Positions 33,116 to 42,345 of a stretch of DNA of 42,725 bases are shown here, piece by piece. The DNA is from Myxococcaceae bacterium. GTDB lineage: Bacteria; Myxococcota; Myxococcia; Myxococcales; Myxococcaceae. Position 1 is the first letter of the stretch. Each line of letters begins with the position of its first letter. The position numbers were made by a program, and so were the translations under genes. Where the stretch lies: NCBI GenBank assembly GCA_020247085.1, contig JADCJJ010000038.1:1-42725 (forward strand), read 5' to 3'. The notes below the pieces were generated by a model. It was not told the DNA's origin. It saw nothing but the letters and a program-made list of their open reading frames with translations, and did not search any database.

Positions 33116-34237
33116 TCAGCGGGGCCCCAACGCCGCCTGCACCGTCTCGCGCAGGTAGCGCGCCGCGAGGCCGACGGTGCGCTCAGCGCTCTGCGGTGTC
33201 CGGGTGAGCGACGGCGCCACCTCCATCACGTCACCACCGAGCAGGCCCACCTCGGCACCGAGCCGCCGAATCAGCGCGCACACCCAATCGGGCTCGAGCC
33301 CGCCTGGCTCCGGCGTACCCGTGGCGTCGGCCCAGGCCGCGTCGGTGCCGTCGATGTCGTTCGAGAAGAGCACCTTCGTGACGCCGCTCGCGCGCACGTG
33401 GGCCAGCACCTGGTCGAGGGCGCCGCCTGGGTCGGCCCGCACGTCGCGCGCCCAGAACTGCCGCACCCCCAGCGTCGACTCCCAGTGCGCCTGCGTACGC
33501 TGGGTGGCGCGAATGCCCACCTGCGTGAGGCGCCCCTCGCGGCCCAGCACCTCGTTCGCGTGCCAGCTCCAGGTGGCGAAGCAGTACTTCACGCCGAGCC
33601 GCTCCTCGAGCAGGTCCGTGTGCGCGTCGCTCTGCACGATGCCCCAGGGCGCCCCGCCGCGCACGGCGTTCAGCGGGCGCACCACGGGCCAGGCGGTCGA
33701 GTGGTCGCCGCCCAGCGAGAACACCTTGAGGCCCGGGTTGAGGCCCAGCAGCAACGCCCAGGCGCGCTCGGCGATGGACAGCGGCGAGACGGGCAGCGCG
33801 CCGGCCTCCGGGTGCCCCGGGTAGAGCGCCGCGCGGCTGGCGGCGAGCTGCGCCGCCGACAGCATGTCGTCGTGCAGCAGCTGCGGCACCACGAAGACGT
33901 CACCCACGTCGACGAGCCCCATCGCCTCGCAGCGGGAGGGCCAGTCGGCGTCGTCTGCGAGCAGCCGCGCCCGGATGGCCTGCGGCCCCAGGTTCGCACC
34001 CCGCTGAAACCCCGCGCCGACGTCAGAGGGAATGCCCAGCAGCACGCCCCTCGCCGTGGCGACGCGCTCGAGCGCCTCGCGAAAGCGCCGCTGCACCGCC
34101 TCGTCGGAGTCCACCCGGTACAGCGAGCGCTGCAGCGCCTGCTGCTCGGCCCGCCCGGTCGACACCAGGTACAGCCCGGCCCCGGCTGGCCTCAGGAGGG
34201 TCGCGAGCTCGTCGAGCGGCGTCATGCGCACCGTCAT
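33116..34237 (-). CDS. Arginase/agmatinase/formiminoglutamase family hydrolase
   Basis: A 373-residue member of the manganese ureohydrolase family. The three metal blocks are visible in order: SLGGDHS, QSDAHTD and SNDIDGTD. The enzyme should cleave a guanidino or formimino group from a substrate such as arginine, agmatine, guanidinobutyrate or formiminoglutamate. A protein of this length has about 60 extra N-terminal residues before the core (which begins near VLLGIPSDVGAGFQRG), as in some less-studied branches. The insertion TDAAWADATGTPEPGGLEPD after the last motif is normal for active-site loops. ATG 34237 was taken; ATG 34225 is also possible and no Shine-Dalgarno separates them. No histidine- or arginine-pathway genes are nearby. 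Confidence 0.88.
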   Translation of the reverse strand: MTVRMTPLDELATLLRPAGAGLYLVSTGRAEQQALQRSLYRVDSDEAVQRRFREALERVATARGVLLGIPSDVGAGFQRGANLGPQAIRARLLADDADWPSRCEAMGLVDVGDVFVVPQLLHDDMLSAAQLAASRAALYPGHPEAGALPVSPLSIAERAWALLLGLNPGLKVFSLGGDHSTAWPVVRPLNAVRGGAPWGIVQSDAHTDLLEERLGVKYCFATWSWHANEVLGREGRLTQVGIRATQRTQAHWESTLGVRQFWARDVRADPGGALDQVLAHVRASGVTKVLFSNDIDGTDAAWADATGTPEPGGLEPDWVCALIRRLGAEVGLLGGDVMEVAPSLTRTPQSAERTVGLAARYLRETVQAALGPR

Positions 34238-34460
34238 GCCGCGACGCTGGGAGGCCCACAAGAGCGCCTCGGGGCGAACGTCGCCGCGGCGCCCCGGCGC
34301 CGGGCCAGGCCTGTCCCGGGCAACCTCGCCCCCACGACGGCTGTCCCGGCGATGGCCGCGGCCCCCGTGGCGGCCGGCCGGTCACCGGTGGCCGACCCCT
34401 CGGGCCCCCGCTCGACCGCCTGACATCGCACGCGCGCAGCGCCGCCGCAGCGGAGGGCCC

Positions 34461-34510
34461 CGCCTGACTGCCCGACGCCGTCGACTCCGCAGCCGACGCG
34501 GAGTCAGGCG
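34461..34510 (+). promoter_or_regulatory. Overlapping inverted repeats just upstream of the acyltransferase gene
   Basis: GACTCCGC (34483-34490) and GCGGAGTC (34498-34505) form a perfect 8-bp stem with a 7-base loop. CGCCTGACT (34461-34469) and AGTCAGGCG (34502-34510) form an alternative 9-bp stem. The two share bases 34502-34505, so they cannot both form. The structure ends 9 bases before the ATG at 34520, or about 66 before GTG 34577. It could be a regulator-binding site, a leader switch or an upstream terminator. Confidence 0.45.
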
Positions 34511-34519
34511 CCGCCCCGC

Positions 34520-35527
34520 ATGGAGCCCCGAGGCGGCTTCGGGTTGGCGCGCCGCTCGTGTAAGGCGGGCGCGCCCGTGGCCGAGACCGCGCCTCCCCTC
34601 AGCAAGCAGCTCAAGCGCGGCGCCCGCTACCTCGTGCTGCGCCTCGCCGCCGCCCTCACGGCGCAGCTACCGGTGCGGTGGGTGTCAGGCCTCGGCGCCT
34701 GGCTGGGGCGCGCGGCCTTTGTCGTCGCCCGCGGCGAGCGGCGCAAGGCGCTCCGCCACCTGGCCCTCGCCTTCCCCGAGAAGTCCGCCTCGGCGCGCGA
34801 CGCCATCGCCCGGGCCAGCTTCGAGCACCTCGGCCGCTGCGTCGGCGAGCTCGTCTGCGCGCGGCAGATCGACCGCCACCTCGACGAGTGGGTCGAGTGG
34901 CCCGCCGCCGACCGGGCGCTCCTCGACGCGGCGCTGGCGCGCGGGAAGGGCGTCGTCTTCGTGTCGGGGCACGTCGGCAACTGGGAGCTCACCGCCCGCG
35001 GCGTCACCGCCCGTGGCTACGACGGCGCCACCATCGCTCGCGAGGCCAGCGACCCCCGCACCACCGCGCTCATCGCGCGCCTGCGCGCCTCGGGCAACAC
35101 CGGCACCATCTGGCGCGGCCACCCGGGCGCGGCGAAGGCGATGCTGAAGCAGCTCCGCGCGGGGAAGATTTTGGGCCTGCTCATCGACCAGGACACGAAG
35201 GTGCAGTCGGTCTTCGTGCCCTTCTTCGGCCACCTCGCCTCGACGCCCCGCGCCGCGGCGGACCTCGCCCTGCGTACCGGCGCCGCCCTCGTCGTCGGCA
35301 CCTGCCCCCGCGTCGCGCCGTTCCGCTACCGCCTCTCGCTCGTCGAGGTGCCCCTCCCCGAGACCGCCGACGAGGCCGCCGTCGTCGCCCTCACCGCCAC
35401 CCTCACCCGGCGCCTCGAGGACGTCGTTCGCCAACACCCGGAGCAGTGGGTGTGGATGCACGAGCGCTGGAAGCGGCGCCCTCGAGACGAGGAGGGGCCT
35501 CACCCGGCCGCCCCGCGGCGCCCCTGA
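34520..35527 (+). CDS. LpxL/HtrB-type lipid A acyltransferase
   Basis: A 335-residue acyltransferase of the LpxL/LpxM (HtrB) family, which adds secondary acyl chains to lipid A at the inner membrane. It has the catalytic HxxxxE in VSGHVGNWELTARG (His151, Glu156), the block LGLLIDQDTKVQSVFVPFFG, and the C-terminal HPEQWVWMHERWK that is typical of the family. A hydrophobic region at about 36-70 probably anchors it. The ATG at 34520 is used here, but a GTG at 34577 (MAETAPPLSKQLKRG) is a credible alternative and closer to the usual family N-terminus. It is convergent with the PlsC-like gene, making an envelope-lipid gene cluster. Confidence 0.9.
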   Translation: MEPRGGFGLARRSCKAGAPVAETAPPLSKQLKRGARYLVLRLAAALTAQLPVRWVSGLGAWLGRAAFVVARGERRKALRHLALAFPEKSASARDAIARASFEHLGRCVGELVCARQIDRHLDEWVEWPAADRALLDAALARGKGVVFVSGHVGNWELTARGVTARGYDGATIAREASDPRTTALIARLRASGNTGTIWRGHPGAAKAMLKQLRAGKILGLLIDQDTKVQSVFVPFFGHLASTPRAAADLALRTGAALVVGTCPRVAPFRYRLSLVEVPLPETADEAAVVALTATLTRRLEDVVRQHPEQWVWMHERWKRRPRDEEGPHPAAPRRP

Positions 35528-35556
35528 CGAGCGCCCGCCCGCCGGCCTCTCCGACG

Positions 35557-36293
35557 TCAGCCACTCGAGCGCTCGAGCCCGGCCACCAGCGCGTTGGCCT
35601 CGCCGAGCAGCGCCGCCACCGCGCCGTGGGCCTGCTGCGTCAGCGCATCCCTCGCGTCGAGGCCGAGGCCCTTCGTCTCGAGCGGCCGCCCGATGACCAG
35701 CGCCGCCGGCTTCGGGCGGATGGCGACGGTGCCCTTGGGCAGGATGGCGTGCGTCCCGCCGATGGCCGCCGGCACCAGCGGCACCTGCGCCTCGAGGGCC
35801 ATGATGGCCGCCCCCTTCTTGAAGGGCCGCAGCACCCCGTCGTCGCTGCGCGTCCCCTCGGCGAAGAAGACGACGCTGACGCGCTCCCGCACCTGCCGCG
35901 CCGCCTCGCGCAGCTTCGCCTTGTCGCCCTCGCCTCCCGTGCGGTCGACGAAGACGTTGCCGGCGCGCTCGAGCGCGTAGCCGAACACCGGCACCCGCCG
36001 GAGCTGCTGCTTCGCCACGAAGCGAAGGTGCCGCCGCACGTGGCGGTACAGCACCATCGCGTCGAAGTTCGACTGGTGGTTCACGCACAGCACGAAGTTG
36101 GAGGCCGGCAGGTGCTCGAGCCCACGGCACACCGTCTTCACGCCCGACAGCCGCAGCGCCGAGTCGGCCCAGAGGTGAATCGCCGGGTCCGGTGCGCGCT
36201 CGTCGACGTACGACAACGCCGTCACCAGCGACGAGAAGGTGCCGGTGAGGCCCACCAGCCCGGCGCCCGAGAGGGCAGTTCGAAGGAGCGCTC

Positions 36294-36297
<4 letters not shown>
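35557..36297 (-). CDS. 1-acyl-glycerol-3-phosphate acyltransferase (PlsC-like)
   Basis: A 246-residue acyltransferase. It has the catalytic HxxxxD in VNHQSNFDAM (His74, Asp79), the substrate block VFFAEGTRSDDG (about 144-155), and a hydrophobic N-terminus (about 8-30) for membrane attachment. The family transfers an acyl chain to lysophosphatidate, or in some members to other lysolipids. The start is GTG 36297, overlapping the stop of the EpmA-like gene (GTGA), so the two are translationally coupled; this pairing has no obvious metabolic reason. The 3' end is 29 bases from the convergent LpxL-like gene. The real acceptor cannot be decided from sequence. Confidence 0.9.
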
Positions 36298-37286
<989 letters not shown>

Positions 37287-37380
37287 CGGGGCGCGTTTGC
37301 CACGAAGCGCCCGCCCTGACGAGCCGGCAAGCGCCTCGACAACCGACCCGGGGCTCGCCGCCCGGCCACCGCTCGGGCAT

Positions 37381-39258
37381 ATGGCCGTCCTCATGCGCCG
37401 CCCCCCGCCGCTCGCCCTCGTCACCCTCGCCTGCGCCGCCGCGCTCTCGTGCCCCAGGCCCGACGCGAGCGTGCAGCCCGACCGGGGCGCGGCGCCTCTG
37501 GACGCGGGCTCGCCCGTTGACCCGGAGCTGGTGCAGCTGCGCGCGGCCCTCCTCGGGCTCGAGCGGGACGTCGGGGCGGCGATGCGGTCGACGGACGAGG
37601 CGCTGTGGGCGCACTGGACCACCGGCGCCCGGCTCGACCTGTCGGCCGCGACGGCCGCGCGGGCCGCCCTGGTGACGCCCGAGCGCTTCGCGCTGCTCCA
37701 GCGGGCGACGGCGCGCGACGCCGACGACCCGCGCGCCCTCATGCACCTCGAGGCACACCTCTCGTCCGAGCGCGTCGCCCTCGCCCTCGCCGCCGACGGC
37801 GAGGCCCTCACCGCGCGCGAGAGCGCCCTCACCTTCTCCGTCGAGGGCAAGGAGGTGCGCTGGCGGGAGCTGAACCGCCTGCTCGCAGCCGAACGGAGCG
37901 CGCTCAAGCGCAAGGCGCTCTGGACGGCCTCGCTCACCGCCGCCGCGACGCTCGAGCGCGCGCTCGAGGCCCGCGACGCGAAGCTCGCCGCGCTGCTGGC
38001 GCCGCAGCGCCCCTTCGACGCGCTGGCGGCCCAGCGCGACGTCGAGCCAGAGGCCATGCGCCGGGTCGCCGAGGGGGTGCTGACGCTCACCGGCGAGGCC
38101 TGGCGCCTCACGCTCGAGCGCCTCAACGCCGCCGACACCAGGCTCCCCCTGGGCGCCCTCACCCGCGCCGACCTGCCGCGCCTCTTGCGCGTCCCGGCCG
38201 ACGTCGAGCTCGCCTTCGACCCGAAGGCCTTCGCGCCGCGCGCCACCTCGCTGCTCGAGGGCCTGGGCCTCGGCCGCGTCGAGGGCCTGACGCTCGACCT
38301 GGCGGAGTCACCGAAGAAGCACCCCCTGCCCCTCACCGTCGCCCCCGGCGGGCCGGCCGACGTGCGCCTCAGCGTTCGCCCACTCGGGGGCCTGCGCGAC
38401 CAGCAGCTCCTCTTCTCGGAGCTCGGCGTCGCGCTGGCGCTGCGGCATGCCGCGACGGGCCGGCTCGCCTTCGACCGCCTCGGAGACCCGGCCGTCACCC
38501 AGGTGACGGGCGAGCTGCTGGCGCTGCTGCCGCTCGAGCCCGCCTGGCTCGACGCCGTCGGAGTGCGGCCCGAGGCCCGGCAGACCGTCATCGACGCCGC
38601 CGCGGCGCAGCGGCTCTTCCTCGTGCGCCGCGCTGCCGTCACCTACCTCGCACGCCTCGACGCCGTGGAGGCTGGCGACGCCCAGGCGAGCGCCCGCGCC
38701 GCGGCCCTCTTCACTCGCGCCCTCGGCGTCCAGCACACCGAGGCCGACATGGCGCGGCTGCGCTCCGACACCGACGACGCGCTCCGCTCGGCCACGACGC
38801 TCCGGGCGATGCTCCTCGCCGAGGCCCTGCGCCAGGCGCTGGCGAACGCCTACGGCCCCACCTGGTTCCGCGAGAAGGCCACCGGCACGGCCCTCGTCGA
38901 GCTGTGGCGAGCCGGCACCTCGAGCGCCGCCGAGGAGCGGCTCGTGCCGCTGGGCGACGCGCTCACCGCCTTCTGGGAGCGCACCGTCAGCCTCACGCCG
39001 GTGGGCCTGCCCGCCGACGGGGGCGTGGTGGTGCGCCCGTGGCCCGCCCTGCGCGAGGGGCCGGAGCGGCCGATGTCGACGGCCCGCCCCTGGCCGCGCC
39101 CCATCGGCCCCCCCATCACCGACGGCGGCACGCAGGTGCGCGACTGGCCGTCGATGACGCCGCGAGCGGTCGACCTGCGCTGGGTGCCGCGGCCCTGGCC
39201 CCAGCTGCAGGAGCGCCAGGTGCAACGCGACGACGCGGGGGTCGGCCCGGCGCCGTGA
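37381..39258 (+). CDS. Lipoprotein resembling an M3-type metallopeptidase with its zinc site lost
   Basis: A 625-residue exported protein with a lipoprotein-like N-terminus (MRRPPPLALVTLACAAALSC). The middle is helical and, around residue 346, reads FSELGVALALRH in the setting where M3-type peptidases have FHEFGHALH. A downstream VTGELLALLPLEPAWL matches the position of the third-ligand helix. If that alignment is right, both zinc histidines are replaced (by Ser and Val) and the protein is a non-catalytic relative. The C-terminal 90 residues are Pro/Trp/Arg-rich (RPWPRPIGPP). ATG 37381 was taken; ATG 37393 is also possible. The stop lies within the first unit of the 69-bp repeat array. A binding, inhibitor or scaffold role is conceivable but unproven. 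Confidence 0.78.
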   Translation: MAVLMRRPPPLALVTLACAAALSCPRPDASVQPDRGAAPLDAGSPVDPELVQLRAALLGLERDVGAAMRSTDEALWAHWTTGARLDLSAATAARAALVTPERFALLQRATARDADDPRALMHLEAHLSSERVALALAADGEALTARESALTFSVEGKEVRWRELNRLLAAERSALKRKALWTASLTAAATLERALEARDAKLAALLAPQRPFDALAAQRDVEPEAMRRVAEGVLTLTGEAWRLTLERLNAADTRLPLGALTRADLPRLLRVPADVELAFDPKAFAPRATSLLEGLGLGRVEGLTLDLAESPKKHPLPLTVAPGGPADVRLSVRPLGGLRDQQLLFSELGVALALRHAATGRLAFDRLGDPAVTQVTGELLALLPLEPAWLDAVGVRPEARQTVIDAAAAQRLFLVRRAAVTYLARLDAVEAGDAQASARAAALFTRALGVQHTEADMARLRSDTDDALRSATTLRAMLLAEALRQALANAYGPTWFREKATGTALVELWRAGTSSAAEERLVPLGDALTAFWERTVSLTPVGLPADGGVVVRPWPALREGPERPMSTARPWPRPIGPPITDGGTQVRDWPSMTPRAVDLRWVPRPWPQLQERQVQRDDAGVGPAP

Positions 39259-39668
39259 GCCCCGGGTGGGCCGCTGCGAGCCCATCGCGGCGCTCCGGGA
39301 CGACGCGCCGAACCCTCGCCGCCGCCAGCTCCGCGTGGGCCGCTGCGAGCCCATCGCGGCGCGCCGGGACGACGCGCCGGCCCCTCGCCGCCGTGAGCTC
39401 CGCGTGGGCCGCAGAGAGTCCATCGCTGCGCGCCGGGACGACGCGCTGGCCCCTCGCCGCCGTGAGCTCCGCGAAGGCCGCAGAGAGTCCATCGCTGCGC
39501 GCCGCGACGACGCGCTGGCCCCTCGCCGCCGTGAGCCCCGCGGGGGCCGCAGAGAGTCCATCGCTGCGCGCCGGGACGACGCGCTGGCCCCTCGCCGCCG
39601 TGAGCCCCGCGTGGGCCGCAGAGAGTCCATCGCGGCGCTCCGCGACGACGCGCTGGCCCCTCGCCACC
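39255..39668. repeat. Six tandem copies of a 69-bp repeat
   Basis: Units start at 39255, 39324, 39393, 39462, 39531 and 39600, exactly 69 bases apart, and a seventh breaks off after about 12 bases at 39669. Units differ by point changes only, with no length changes; the core GACGACGCGCTGGCCCCTCG is nearly constant. As 69 is 23 codons, two plus-strand and two minus-strand frames stay open across the array. Unit-to-unit changes are mostly non-synonymous in both plus frames, so coding is doubtful. A GTG at 39255 overlaps the preceding stop (GTGA), as real coupled genes do here, and would open a frame to 39908 of about 217 residues. Confidence 0.95.
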
Positions 39669-39985
39669 GTGAGCTCCGCGTCAGCAGGCAGGTACCTCGT
39701 GATGTCCCCTGATCACGCCGCAACGCCCCACCGCCGTCCACGACGAGCGCGTGAGCCGCGAACACGTCGCATCGGCCACGGGCGACGCCGAAGGAATCTT
39801 CACACCGGGATGCTCGAGCATGACCTCGCGAGGAGGCGGACGCGGCGCGTACGGCTGGCGGCGAGGCTTTGGGGGTCGTGGCCGGTTCCCCCCGCGCCGG
39901 TCCGGTGACGCCGCCCCTGAAGCGCGCCTTCGACCGCAGCTGGTGCGCGGAACACTTCGGAGCGCCTCGCTCACCGCCCGACGAC
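39669..39985. other. 317-base convergent gap after the repeats, no gene seen
   Basis: Composition is less G/C-biased than in coding parts, and the frames that cross it are extensions from the repeat array or shadows of the zinc-ribbon gene. It would have to hold the terminators for two convergent genes, but no strong hairpin with a T tract is visible. Confidence 0.5.
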
Positions 39986-40378
39986 TCAGCGGCGGCCGAG
40001 CAGGAACCGCGCCGCATCGGCGAGGGCGGCCACCAGGCCCTTCTGCTGAATCGCCTCGAGCTCGCCCCCATCGAGCCAGACGCCGTGGCAGTGCGCGCAG
40101 AGGTCGAGCACCACCAGGTGATCGCGCTCGCTCTGCACCTTGGCGAGGTGACGCGCGGGAACGCAGCGCGGGCACGTCAGCAGCTCGGCCTGGAGCTCCG
40201 GCGGGGGCACGTGGCGCAGCTCGATCCAGCGCACCTCCACCACCTCCTCGAGCTGGGCGAGCGCCGGCCGCTCCAGCCAGACGCCGCGGCACCGCGCGCA
40301 GCCGAGGCCAGCCACCGAGGGCGTCCTCGGGTCCGGGGTCGACGGCTCGAGGGCGAGGTCACAGCGCGGGCAGCGCAT
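39986..40378 (-). CDS. Protein with two TFIIB-type zinc ribbons
   Basis: A 130-residue protein with two copies of a zinc-ribbon unit. The first is MRCPRCDLALE followed by LGCARCRGVWLERPAL; the second is LTCPRCVPARHLAKV followed by LDLCAHCHGVWLDGGEL. Both have the CPxC ... CxxCxGxWL[DE] pattern of the zf-TFIIB (PF13453) domain. It is probably cytoplasmic. The family is common but poorly characterised; in some bacteria a zinc-ribbon protein accompanies an SPFH protein in a membrane-stress cluster, and here the SPFH gene lies 114 bases upstream on the same strand. A partner role is therefore plausible, but the direct function is unknown. Confidence 0.88.
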   Translation of the reverse strand: MRCPRCDLALEPSTPDPRTPSVAGLGCARCRGVWLERPALAQLEEVVEVRWIELRHVPPPELQAELLTCPRCVPARHLAKVQSERDHLVVLDLCAHCHGVWLDGGELEAIQQKGLVAALADAARFLLGRR

Positions 40379-40492
40379 GCTTGAGGGGTCTTCGCCGACG
40401 AGCCGGGAGTTCGCGTCACCGCGCGGGTGGAGCGACGCCGGACGCGGTACGGAGCGGCCCGCTCCACACGCCGGCCCCCACCCGTCGGGGCG

Positions 40493-41560
40493 TCACAGCA
40501 GCTTCATCAGCTCGGCCTTCTTGGCGGCAAACTCCTCGTCGGTGATGAGCCCCGCGCCCTTCAGCTCGTTGAGCTGCTTGAGCCGGTCCATCACCGAGGG
40601 GCCCGCCGGGGCCGCGGCCGCCTGCGGCTGCTGCGCGGCCTGCTGCTGGTTCTGATTCATGAACATCTGGGCCATGCCGAAGCCCATGCCCATGCCCATG
40701 CCCCCGAGCGCGTTCCCCGCGCCCCCGCCGCCCTCGCCGCCGCCCTTCGCCATGCCCTCGGCCGCGCCCAGCATCGCCTGGCCCTGCGCGTACTGCTGGA
40801 AGCCGCCGGCGAGCCGCGAATAGGCCACGTCCTTCGACAGCTTCTTCAACGTCGCCTCGTCCTCGGGCTTGATGCTGATGGTGAAGTTGCCGAAGGACGT
40901 AATCTTCACGCCGTAGTTCTGCGTGTGCTTGTCCATGCCGGCGATGACCTCTTCCTCGATCTCCTCGGTGTACGCGCCCGAGGTCACGTCGAGGAGCGGC
41001 CACTTCTTCTTCACCAGCAACTCGGCGATGCGGTCCTTGATGACCTTCATCACCTGGCTCTTGAACCAGCCGACGAAGCCCTCGTTGCTCGTCTTCTGCA
41101 GACCCACCATGCCGACGAGCAGCTTCTCGGGGTCGACGACGCGCTGGGCGAAGTCGCCGTACACCATCGTGCCGATGGCGAGGCCCGTCTCGGGGTCGCG
41201 CGCGTCACCGATGGGGCCGCCGAACTTGATCTGCGTGAACTCGCGCGTGCTGACGAAGTAGATCTCGGCGATGAACAGGTCGCCGCCGGTGACCTTCTCG
41301 AGCAGCTTCGACAAGAACGGAAGGTTGTTCGACTCGAGGCTGTGGCGCCCGGGGCCGAGCTTGCCGACCACCTGCCCGTCCTTGACGAAGAGGCACAGCT
41401 CGTCGGCCTGCACGGTGAGCTGGGTGAAGGCCCGGACGTTGCGCTCGGGGTACTTGTAGATGATCTGGTCCTTCGCGTCGTCGGCGCGGGCGATGAAGTT
41501 CCGCTTGGCCTCCGCTGCGGCCGACGAAGCGACGTTCTTGATCGAGTCGAAGATTCCCAT
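40493..41560 (-). CDS. SPFH-domain protein with C-terminal SHOCT domain (YdjI-like)
   Basis: A 355-residue protein. Residues about 1-255 form an SPFH/band-7-like domain of the YdjI or 'virion core protein-like' group (MGIFDSIKNVASSAAAE, YKYPERNVRAFTQLTVQ, LFIAEIYFVSTREFTQIKFG). A Gly/Met/Gln-rich linker (GGMGMGMGFGMAQMF) follows, then a SHOCT domain at the C-terminus (QLNELKGAGLITDEEFAAKK). No membrane span is present, so it probably associates with membranes peripherally as an oligomer. The start is decided by AGGAGG five bases upstream of ATG 41560. The B. subtilis homologue is encoded in a phage-shock-type operon, so a membrane-stress or scaffold role is likely. 'Virion core' is a historic name, not evidence of a phage. 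Confidence 0.9.
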   Translation of the reverse strand: MGIFDSIKNVASSAAAEAKRNFIARADDAKDQIIYKYPERNVRAFTQLTVQADELCLFVKDGQVVGKLGPGRHSLESNNLPFLSKLLEKVTGGDLFIAEIYFVSTREFTQIKFGGPIGDARDPETGLAIGTMVYGDFAQRVVDPEKLLVGMVGLQKTSNEGFVGWFKSQVMKVIKDRIAELLVKKKWPLLDVTSGAYTEEIEEEVIAGMDKHTQNYGVKITSFGNFTISIKPEDEATLKKLSKDVAYSRLAGGFQQYAQGQAMLGAAEGMAKGGGEGGGGAGNALGGMGMGMGFGMAQMFMNQNQQQAAQQPQAAAAPAGPSVMDRLKQLNELKGAGLITDEEFAAKKAELMKLL

Positions 41561-41705
41561 CCCATCCTCCTGCGTAGGGCGCCCACGGGAGGCGCACCGA
41601 AGTGACACGACGTGGCGCTCAACGAAATCGCGTTCAAACCATTGCATGGGGCCTCGGGCCGCAAAAGGCGGGAATTCCAAAGGGCCTCATGGTCAAGTCG
41701 TCACG
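41561..41705. promoter_or_regulatory. Divergent intergenic region with strong Shine-Dalgarno for the SPFH gene
   Basis: On the minus strand AGGAGGAT (41564-41571) precedes the SPFH ATG. The rest has several A/T-rich patches (AACGAAATCGCG, CAAAAGG, GGAATTCC) unusual for this genome and should contain the promoters for both flanking genes. A minus-strand TTGAAC at about 41634 could be a -35 element, but no matching -10 is seen. Confidence 0.4.
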
Positions 41706-42335
41706 ATGGACGAGCGGCTCCACAAGCACGGGCGCTTCTTCGACGTCTGGTCGCGCTTCTATCGAAGCAACCCATTCGGCCAGGAGCTCCGCCGCATTCA
41801 GCGCCTGGCCATCGAGCGGCTTCGACTGGTGCCCGGGCAGGTGGTGCTCGACCTGGGCTGCGGCCCCGGTGACGGCGCCGCCCGCATCGCCGAGCTGGGC
41901 GCCATCGCCATCGGCCTCGACTACTCGGCGGGAATGCTCGACTCCGCGCGACGCGAGCCGCGGCTCACGAACCGGCTCCTCCGGGGAGACGCCGGCCGTC
42001 TGCCCTTTCGCGACGGCGCCTTCGATAAGCTCGTCTGTACGAACTCGTTCCACCACTACCCGGACCACTTCAAGGCGCTGTGCGAGATGCGGCGCGTGCT
42101 CAAGCCCGGGGGCCTGCTGGTGCTGGTCGACCCGCGGCGCGACCACCTCTTCGGCTGGGGTGCCATCGACCTGGTCGAGAACGCCGTCTTCGGCCTCGAA
42201 GAGGTGCGCATCTTCTCGGTGACGCAGTGGTGCCAGCTGCTCGGCGAAGCCGGCTTCTCGGACTACCGCGTCGACCGCGGCCGCATCTGGAGCCCGGTCG
42301 AGTGGGCCGAGGCCTTCATTGAGGCGCGCGCCTGA
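41706..42335 (+). CDS. SAM-dependent methyltransferase (class I, Methyltransf_11-like)
   Basis: A 209-residue class I methyltransferase. Motif I is VVLDLGCGPGDGA (about residues 44-56), the cofactor-acidic strand is AIGLDYSAGMLD, and motif II/III are FDKLVCTNSFHHYPDHF and RRVLKPGGLLVLVDP. This is the UbiE/COQ5-like group that methylates small molecules such as quinones, lipids or metabolites; the acceptor is not predictable. ATG 41706 (MDERLHKHGRFFDVWSRFY) was chosen because the longer track ORF reads back through the SPFH gene. It ends 10 bases from the convergent amine oxidase gene. No other biosynthetic gene is adjacent on the same strand. Confidence 0.9.
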   Translation: MDERLHKHGRFFDVWSRFYRSNPFGQELRRIQRLAIERLRLVPGQVVLDLGCGPGDGAARIAELGAIAIGLDYSAGMLDSARREPRLTNRLLRGDAGRLPFRDGAFDKLVCTNSFHHYPDHFKALCEMRRVLKPGGLLVLVDPRRDHLFGWGAIDLVENAVFGLEEVRIFSVTQWCQLLGEAGFSDYRVDRGRIWSPVEWAEAFIEARA

Positions 42336-42345
42336 CGCCGGGCCG

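Noticed and set aside
35564-35577. 14-bp palindrome CTCGAGCGCTCGAG as an operator
   Set aside because: It lies in the 3' coding end of the PlsC-like gene and consists of the hexamer that is common throughout the window.
39255-39668. CRISPR array
   Set aside because: Repeats are contiguous 69-bp units with no unique spacers and there are no cas genes.
38308-40071. 587-residue minus-strand ORF with MDSLRP repeats
   Set aside because: Open only because the 69-bp repeat is in phase; the rest is antisense to the lipoprotein gene.
40493-41560. Prophage remnant suggested by the 'virion core protein' name
   Set aside because: It is an SPFH/SHOCT cellular family; no other phage genes are nearby.
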